DNA from: JBPBPI01 sp050954885
GTDB taxonomy: Bacteria > Pseudomonadota > Alphaproteobacteria > Caedimonadales > Caedimonadaceae
Direction of reading: 5' to 3'
DNA length: 7,489 bases
NCBI GenBank assembly: GCA_050954885.1
Contig: JBPBPI010000056.1
Coordinates: 1-7,489, forward strand
Position numbers and translations under genes: made by a program. Positions 1 through 5,021 of this stretch are shown in pieces. Below the pieces are notes generated by a model that was given only the letters and a program-made list of their open reading frames with translations, was not told the origin of the DNA and searched no databases. The number at the start of each line of letters is the position of its first letter. The first letter of the stretch is position 1.

Positions 1-135
1 CCGCAGCCGATCAAACAGGTGCTCGCGTTCTCGCAGGACGATATCGCAGAAGCATTGCGTGGAACGGCTGGAGAGAAAGTGGTATTGACCCACATCCAGA
101 AGAACCGCGGTGCCATTAAAAGCGTGCTAGGGTAA
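1..135 (+). CDS. Probable tail tape measure protein, C-terminal 44 residues (5' end outside window)
   Basis: Frame 1 is open from the first base to a TAA at 133-135 and gives 44 residues ending THIQKNRGAIKSVLG. The piece is amphipathic and charged, with no membrane segment or recognisable catalytic motif. The call rests mainly on position: in lambda-like, D3112-like and gene-transfer-agent tail modules the gene directly before the Dit-like gene is the tape measure, or a short minor tail protein following it. A tape measure sets tail length and occupies the tail lumen. The last codons (AGGG at 129-132) also form a plausible ribosome binding site for the next gene, which starts 6 nt after the stop. 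It could instead be another small minor tail protein; 44 residues do not decide. That the frame is coding is fairly secure, the product less so. Confidence 0.5.
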   Translation, partial: PQPIKQVLAFSQDDIAEALRGTAGEKVVLTHIQKNRGAIKSVLG

Positions 136-141
136 CAGCGA

Positions 142-1398
142 ATGACGACTACAGATGTCGTCCTAACCTGGACGTGGGGTCCAAGTTGGGACAGTCCCGT
201 GACTGAAACGCTTGAGTGGCGCACGCTTATCTCGAAAACTCTGTCAGGTGCCGAGCAGCGCATCGCAACCCGGCAGTATCCGCGTCGCACCTACGAGTTC
301 ACGGTTATTGAGTGGCAAGCCGAGCGCGCCAAGATCGAGATGTTCCTGCGCTTGTTCGGCGCATATAACTTCTACGTTCCAATGTGGGCCGACGCAGCGC
401 CGCTGCTTGAGGTCAACTACGGCCAGGATCTTCTCGCGGTCGACTGGCGTGGAATGAACTTCTATTCGACGCAAGGCAGTCAGCTCGGCTTGCTTATCGT
501 GTGGGCCAATTCCGCGTCCTATGAGATCCTTGAGATCGTCAGCATTGATGACGACGGGATCACGGTAGACGCGGGCGGCAGCACATGGCCGATTGGCACG
601 CTTGTCATGCCGCTCCAGCTCATGCGGTTCGCGGATACGCCGTCGCAGACTTTGGTCTCTGCGGTTGTTTCTTCGGGCACGTTCAGTTTCGTTTCGGCCG
701 AGGCGGCGTTCATCAGCACGCAAACGATCTTCAGCTCGTATCAGGCGCTTCTTACGGGCGGTCTGACTTTTGATAATCTGCCAGTCTACAACGTGGCGCC
801 GAACGACCTGGACGGTCCGCAGAACACCTATGACCGCGATACCGTTGAGTTGGACAGCAACACCGGGCTCGACCGCATCATCGATGTGTCTGGCAACAGC
901 TATCGTCATCAGAACTACACGGCATTCATAACGAGTCCGCTGCTGCTTGGCGGCTTGCGCTACCTGCTATACAACACGCTTCGCGGGCGGCAAGGCGCGA
1001 TCTGGATGCCGACGTTCGCGGCAGACTTCATCATCGCCGCAGACATGATCAATCAATACCTGAACGTTTACGATACGAAATATACAAGCTACGCGTCGCT
1101 TGGCGGGCCGATGCTTGGCATGCAGCACATCCGGATCGTGGCGACGGGCGGTCGAGTATTCTACTTCAAGATCCTGTCGTCATACCAGGGCGGCAACCTT
1201 GGCACCGGCTACGAAGTTCTCGTGCTCAACCAGGGCTTGGTCATACCCATGACCGAAGTCGTGATGATCAGCCTTGTTTCGATGATGCGGCTTGACCAGG
1301 ACGCTACGTCGATTGTTCATCAAATGCCGGGCGGCGGCATGGCGCTCGCGCAGATGAACTTCGTGGACGTTCTTGCGAACATCTTGGGGGCTGGTTGA
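142..1398 (+). CDS. Distal tail (Dit-like) protein of a siphovirus tail tip
   Basis: This 418-aa protein probably forms the ring joining the tail tube to the tip, like lambda gpM or GTA g12. The motif EQRIATRQYPRRTYEFTV (residues 38-55), then an ER..IE.FLRLFG..NFYVP.W segment (61-82), is typical of phage minor tail proteins placed between the tape measure and the gpL-like hub. A second similar block lies at 262-295 (LRYLLYNTLRGRQGAIWMP then a short acidic turn), so the protein seems built of two related halves. No signal peptide or membrane segment is visible. ATG 142 follows the upstream stop by 6 nt, with AGGG at 129-132 nine bases upstream. Its stop shares bases with the next start (TGATG), implying coupled translation with the hub gene. 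Membership of a tail-tip family is recognised by motif and order; the exact Dit role is inference. Confidence 0.75.
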   Translation: MTTTDVVLTWTWGPSWDSPVTETLEWRTLISKTLSGAEQRIATRQYPRRTYEFTVIEWQAERAKIEMFLRLFGAYNFYVPMWADAAPLLEVNYGQDLLAVDWRGMNFYSTQGSQLGLLIVWANSASYEILEIVSIDDDGITVDAGGSTWPIGTLVMPLQLMRFADTPSQTLVSAVVSSGTFSFVSAEAAFISTQTIFSSYQALLTGGLTFDNLPVYNVAPNDLDGPQNTYDRDTVELDSNTGLDRIIDVSGNSYRHQNYTAFITSPLLLGGLRYLLYNTLRGRQGAIWMPTFAADFIIAADMINQYLNVYDTKYTSYASLGGPMLGMQHIRIVATGGRVFYFKILSSYQGGNLGTGYEVLVLNQGLVIPMTEVVMISLVSMMRLDQDATSIVHQMPGGGMALAQMNFVDVLANILGAG

Positions 1399-2216
1399 TG
1401 TCTGATTTTCTCACGCTCGAAAGCTCTATCGATCTTGCGCAACCGATCTGGTTGTATGAGTTCCAACAAGGTGGAACTTACTTTCGATATGCGGCGACGA
1501 TGAATGATTACACCGTGGATGGCGTAGTGTATTCGGCGATCCCTATTAAGGACGGCGGCTTTACCTATTCTGGTGATCCGAAGACGGACACCATGACGAT
1601 AACCGTTCCGGCCGACTCGGCAATCGCGCGCCTCTACGAAGTGATTCCTCCGACGCAAGCCGTCATCGTGCGCTGTCGTAAGACGCACGTTGGCTTGTCC
1701 GCGTCCGTAATTATGTGGGAGGGCGCCATCCTCCAATACACGCGGACAACCGATCTGGCCGGGGAGATCCAGTGTGAGCCGTTGACTGCGGCGTTCGGCC
1801 GCACGGGCATCCATTCCACGTGGGATCTTCAGTGCAAGCATCCGCTATACGGCCCGAAGTGCAAGGTGAACAAAGCGTTGTTCGCTCTTGGCATTGTCGT
1901 AAGCGGCAGCAACGGCGACGCTATCACCGCTGACGCGCTCGGCTATTACGCAAACGGCTGGTGGACGGAAGGCTATATCGAGTGGGAAACCGGCCCGTCC
2001 ACCTATGAACGTCGCGCGATCACCGGCCACTACGGCACCGCCATAAACCTGTTGAGCCATACCTATCCGCTCCAGATCGGCATGGCCGCGACCGCTTATC
2101 CTGGTTGTGCGCGAAACCCTACCATCTGCCAATCGAAGTTCAACAACTACCCAAACTACGGCGGTTTCCCGTTGATGCCGGGACGAAGCCCGTTTGATGG
2201 TTCGCCAGTCTTCTAG
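1398..2216 (+). CDS. Tail hub / tip protein, DUF2163 (BR0599-like), lambda gpL-type with putative Fe-S cysteines
   Basis: A 272-aa protein recognised as DUF2163, the family of the GTA hub g13 and functionally of lambda gpL. The N-terminal half (about 15-75) has the beta-rich start with YFRYAATMNDYTVDGVVYSA, followed by SGDPKTDTMTITVP. The second half carries DLQCKHPLYGPKC (143-155) and PGCARNPTICQSKFNN (235-250) followed by NYGGFPLMPGRSPF (253-266), the usual ending of the family. The cysteine pairs C146-X8-C155 and C237-X6-C244 match the arrangement with which gpL-type proteins coordinate an iron-sulfur cluster; that this copy binds one is inferred. Such hubs close the tail tube and seat the central tip protein. 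ATG 1398 is preferred over the TTG three bases upstream because it overlaps the preceding stop and has GGGGG at 1386-1390, seven bases away. Confidence 0.87.
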   Translation: MSDFLTLESSIDLAQPIWLYEFQQGGTYFRYAATMNDYTVDGVVYSAIPIKDGGFTYSGDPKTDTMTITVPADSAIARLYEVIPPTQAVIVRCRKTHVGLSASVIMWEGAILQYTRTTDLAGEIQCEPLTAAFGRTGIHSTWDLQCKHPLYGPKCKVNKALFALGIVVSGSNGDAITADALGYYANGWWTEGYIEWETGPSTYERRAITGHYGTAINLLSHTYPLQIGMAATAYPGCARNPTICQSKFNNYPNYGGFPLMPGRSPFDGSPVF

Positions 2217-2220
2217 GAGA
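2215..2220 (+). promoter_or_regulatory. Strong ribosome binding site AGGAGA for the 79-aa gene
   Basis: AGGAGA overlaps the TAG stop of the hub gene and lies five bases before ATG 2226. It is the best Shine-Dalgarno match among the tail-tip genes here. It supports independent initiation of the small membrane protein at 2226 rather than dependence on read-through from upstream. Confidence 0.7.
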
Positions 2221-2225
2221 TTGCT

Positions 2226-2465
2226 ATGTTTTTCGTGTGGGCCATCGCGGCGCTAATCGTTTCCGCGATCATCAGTTACGCCACGCAACCGCGTGCGACC
2301 GTCCCGACGCCAAACACTATTGGCGATTTCAAGTTGCCGGTTCCGGACCAGGGAACTCCTATCGTTGTCGTCTTCGGTGACGTTTGGATCGACGATTGGT
2401 CGGTGTTGTGGTATGGCAACTTGCGGAACGTCGCAATCAAAGCAGGCAGCGGTGGCAAGAAATGA
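2226..2465 (+). CDS. Small membrane-anchored tail-module protein with VFG...WYGN motif
   Basis: A 79-aa protein with a hydrophobic helix at residues 2-18 (FFVWAIAALIVSAIISY), then a Pro/Thr-rich linker (22-40) and the conserved-looking core TPIVVVFGDVWIDDW followed by VLWYGN (44-65). This shape resembles a small phage protein family found between gpL-like and J-like genes, with a pattern like 'G.PIPVVFGTV.I..PNV.WYGD'; the resemblance is from memory of the family, not a search. It sits where lambda has K and I, so a chaperone or initiator role in tip assembly is a reasonable inference. The helix may be a true membrane anchor or may pack into the tip. ATG 2226 is set by AGGAGA five bases upstream. 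The stop overlaps the next start as ATGA. Confidence 0.8.
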   Translation: MFFVWAIAALIVSAIISYATQPRATVPTPNTIGDFKLPVPDQGTPIVVVFGDVWIDDWSVLWYGNLRNVAIKAGSGGKK

Positions 2466-2659
2466 GCGAAGTCATCGTTTGGCAGCGGCATCTTCGGTCG
2501 CTCAAGCTGTGCGCGGGCGGTTCTCGAAACTGGTTCGCAGCGTATAAGCTCGACTGGCGCAAGTTCCTGGCCGAAGGCATTTCGTCTGTTGAGCTTGAGA
2601 AGTTGAATGATCCCTTCGCCGAGCAAGCCATCGCCGCAGCCAGAAAGGAACAAGGCTAA
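2462..2659 (+). CDS. Small conserved tail-module protein (65 aa), function unknown
   Basis: ATG 2462 overlaps the upstream TGA (ATGA) and yields 65 residues. An in-frame ATG at 2384 would extend the protein, but the extra 26 codons lie wholly inside the preceding gene, so 2462 is preferred. The protein is soluble and mostly helical in appearance. Its central pattern LCAGGSRNWFAAYKLDWRKF (16-35) followed by EGIS resembles a short phage protein family with 'lCarGaRaWfarhgLdW.aFlreGi', found beside the VFG-motif protein before J-like genes. No enzymatic motif is apparent. Position between the hub and central tip genes suggests a tip-assembly factor or minor component. The TAA overlaps the next ATG (TAATG). 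Existence as a gene is well supported; its job is not known. Confidence 0.8.
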   Translation: MSEVIVWQRHLRSLKLCAGGSRNWFAAYKLDWRKFLAEGISSVELEKLNDPFAEQAIAAARKEQG

Positions 2660-5007
2660 TGGGCAGCGGCGGCGGCGGCAAAGGCGGTTCAGCTAATCAG
2701 GTCACTGGCTATAAGTATTACATGAGCGTTCACATGGGCGTCTGTTACGGCCCGGTGAACGCCCTGGTCGAGACACGAGTCGGCGACCGTGAAGTCTGGC
2801 CGTATCCAGAAGTCGTCAACACCGATGGCACGGTGGGCACCACCGGTCAGCCGGTGACAAACGTCGACGACGGCACGCCCAACGAGCAAGAGCCCACGAA
2901 CGACACCGGCATAACCTCCAGCCAGACGATCAACATCGTGGCCGATAACGTGTTCGGCGGCGATTCGTCGGAAGGCGGCATCAACGGGCAGCTCGCGGTC
3001 ATGATGGGCGCCGCAACAGAAACGCCACCGTCATGGGTGCTGGCGAAGTTCGGAAGCCTTGTGCCGGCGTTCCGCAACGTGCTCACGCTGTTCTTCGATG
3101 GGTTGGTCTGTCAGAACAATCCATATCCGAAAACCTGGAAGCATCGCGTGCGGCGCACCACGGCTGGCTGGGACATGGACAACTGCTGGTATCCGTTCAA
3201 GGCAACCATTGTCCAGATCATGCGCGGCGACCAGGAGGTTCACACCATGAACCCGGCGCACATTCTATACGAGTGCGCGACGAACCCGGATTGGGGACGC
3301 GGCTTCGACCGAAGCCTCATGGACAACGATGCGTTCGAGTATTGCGCAGACACGCTCTACACGGAGAACTTCGGGCTGAACCTGAAGTATGACGGCTCGA
3401 CACCGCTCGACGCGTTCATTCAAACCGTGGTCGATCACATCTCTGGTGCGATCTTCCAGGACCGGCGAACCGGTCTGATCACCATGCGGCTCGCGCGGTT
3501 CGACTACGACGTGACGACGTTGCCGACCTACAGCTACGGCAACGGACTGATCTCCGTCCAGACGGATGCCGTGGGCACTGCGTCAACCGTGCCGGGCGAA
3601 GTTGTGGTGAAATACCACGATCAGGTCTACGACATGGACGCCACGGTCCGCGCGCACAATCTGGCGGTGCTCCAGACGCAAGGCGGCACTTCGTCGGTCA
3701 CTACGACCTATGAAGGCGTCACCCAACCGGAGATGGCCTACTCGCTCGCGGTGCGCGACCTGAAGTTCCAGGGCGCCAGCTTGCGCAAGCTCGTGCTGAA
3801 GATGGACCGTCGCATGTTTTCGGCGGCGCCGTTCGATGTGTTCATTATCAGCATTCCCGAACGCAGCATCGCAAGCATGGTCGTTCGTGTCGGCAAAGTC
3901 GAAGACGGCTCCAACGAAGACGGCTCGATCACCGTCAGCGTTGCGGAAGACGTGTTCGGCATGTCCTACACGGCCTTCGTGCAGAACCAGCTTACGATGT
4001 GGATTCCGCCCGACCGCTCGGCCAAGGTGCCGGCCGCGCAGGATGTGCTGGAAATGCCGTTCTGCACCCTGGTCGAAACGCTCGGCAAGCAAACGGCTGT
4101 CGATGTGGAATCCTCGTGTCGTGTTCTAGTGCTCATGGCGCGGCCGTCTTTCCTGTCTCTGTCCGGCGATATCTATTCGCACATCCAAGGTGAAACGGAC
4201 TTCACATATCGAGGGCAGACGGACTTTACGCCGGTCGGCAAGACACTCACGAACCTTGGCGCGTATGACACGGAAGTTCTGCTTGGCTCGGAGATCGATC
4301 TGTATCGCGTTATTCCCGGCAAGGCGGCGCTGCTTGGTGGGTATGCAGACGGCGGTATTGGCGAGATCGTGCAAATCGTGGCGGTCAACGAGATCACCAA
4401 CATTGTCACGCTGCTGCGCGGCTGCGGCGACACGTATCCGCAAGTCTGGCCGCTTGGGACCTTGCTTTGGTTCTACGCGGACTTCGCCAACTCCGACTTC
4501 CGCGACTACGAAGAGAACGAGCTTTGCTATCTGAAGTTCTGCACACGCACATCGTCGGAAGTCGTCAGTGTCGATGACGTGTCGCAGATGGGCATCACGC
4601 TCCAGAAGCGCGCGTTTCGTCCGTACCCGCCTGCCGCCCTGGCTATCAACTCCACGGCGTTCCAATACATGCAGGGCGCGAACTTGCACGGTGGCGCAGA
4701 CGGCGTGATGGCCTACTTCACATGGGCGCATCGCAACCGGCTGCTGCAACAGGATAAGCTGATCGCGTATAACGATTCTACGTCGGTCACGCCCGAAGAC
4801 GGAACGACTTACATCATCAGCGTCTTCAAGAGCGATGGCGTAACGCTGCTTCGCACCACGAACGTCGGGCTCACGAACATTTGGGCTTATACCGTCGCGA
4901 TGTATCAGGCTGACGGCGCAGTCGGCACGACGGTATTCTCGGTCTATTCGATGCGAGATGGCTACAACTGTTTCGAGATCCCTCTCATCACTCTCAACTT
5001 CTCCTGA
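2659..5007 (+). CDS. Central tail tip / host-specificity protein (J-like)
   Basis: A 782-aa protein, shorter than lambda J (about 1,130 aa) but typical of the compact J-like proteins of D3112-type tail modules. It begins with a Gly-rich tail (MGSGGGGKGGS) and then YKYYMSVHMGVCYGPVN..VETRVGDREVW (18-47). NVFGGDSSEGGINGQL (97-112) and LVPAFRN (134-140) lead to NPYPKTWKHRVRR (154-166) and NPAHILYECATNPDWGRG (198-215), a hallmark motif of phage tip proteins. The middle (about 245-460) is probably the hub-like beta domain. RAFRPYPPAAL and FTWAHRNR (651-694), followed by a beta-rich end (about 700-782), resemble a C-terminal fibronectin-III-like domain. The tip normally contacts the receptor and triggers DNA release. 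The start is fixed by TAATG overlap with AAGGAA at 2645-2650. Residues about 52-91 look like a low-complexity Thr/Asn/Gly/Asp insertion. Confidence 0.85.
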   Translation: MGSGGGGKGGSANQVTGYKYYMSVHMGVCYGPVNALVETRVGDREVWPYPEVVNTDGTVGTTGQPVTNVDDGTPNEQEPTNDTGITSSQTINIVADNVFGGDSSEGGINGQLAVMMGAATETPPSWVLAKFGSLVPAFRNVLTLFFDGLVCQNNPYPKTWKHRVRRTTAGWDMDNCWYPFKATIVQIMRGDQEVHTMNPAHILYECATNPDWGRGFDRSLMDNDAFEYCADTLYTENFGLNLKYDGSTPLDAFIQTVVDHISGAIFQDRRTGLITMRLARFDYDVTTLPTYSYGNGLISVQTDAVGTASTVPGEVVVKYHDQVYDMDATVRAHNLAVLQTQGGTSSVTTTYEGVTQPEMAYSLAVRDLKFQGASLRKLVLKMDRRMFSAAPFDVFIISIPERSIASMVVRVGKVEDGSNEDGSITVSVAEDVFGMSYTAFVQNQLTMWIPPDRSAKVPAAQDVLEMPFCTLVETLGKQTAVDVESSCRVLVLMARPSFLSLSGDIYSHIQGETDFTYRGQTDFTPVGKTLTNLGAYDTEVLLGSEIDLYRVIPGKAALLGGYADGGIGEIVQIVAVNEITNIVTLLRGCGDTYPQVWPLGTLLWFYADFANSDFRDYEENELCYLKFCTRTSSEVVSVDDVSQMGITLQKRAFRPYPPAALAINSTAFQYMQGANLHGGADGVMAYFTWAHRNRLLQQDKLIAYNDSTSVTPEDGTTYIISVFKSDGVTLLRTTNVGLTNIWAYTVAMYQADGAVGTTVFSVYSMRDGYNCFEIPLITLNFS

Positions 5008-5021
5008 CGGGAACGAAGACA

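Noticed and set aside
244..909. 221-codon minus-strand open frame opposite the Dit-like gene
   Set aside because: Arg-rich shadow; the plus-strand frame carries clear tail-protein motifs over the same interval.
1395..1397. TTG start three bases before the hub ATG
   Set aside because: ATG 1398 is a better codon, overlaps the upstream stop and has well-spaced GGGGG.
2384..2461. Longer start (ATG 2384) for the 65-aa protein
   Set aside because: The added 26 codons lie inside the 79-aa gene and resemble no family extension. The ATGA overlap at 2462 fits the coupled style of the operon and the usual length of similar proteins.
2451..2465. Possible -1 frameshift fusing the 79-aa and 65-aa proteins
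   Set aside because: The sequence GGC-AAG-AAA-TGA is not an X-XXY-YYZ slippery heptamer and no obvious downstream pseudoknot is visible; a stop-start overlap explains the arrangement.
3583..4092. 169-codon minus-strand open frame
   Set aside because: Shadow of the J-like gene with His/Arg-rich composition and no domain signature.
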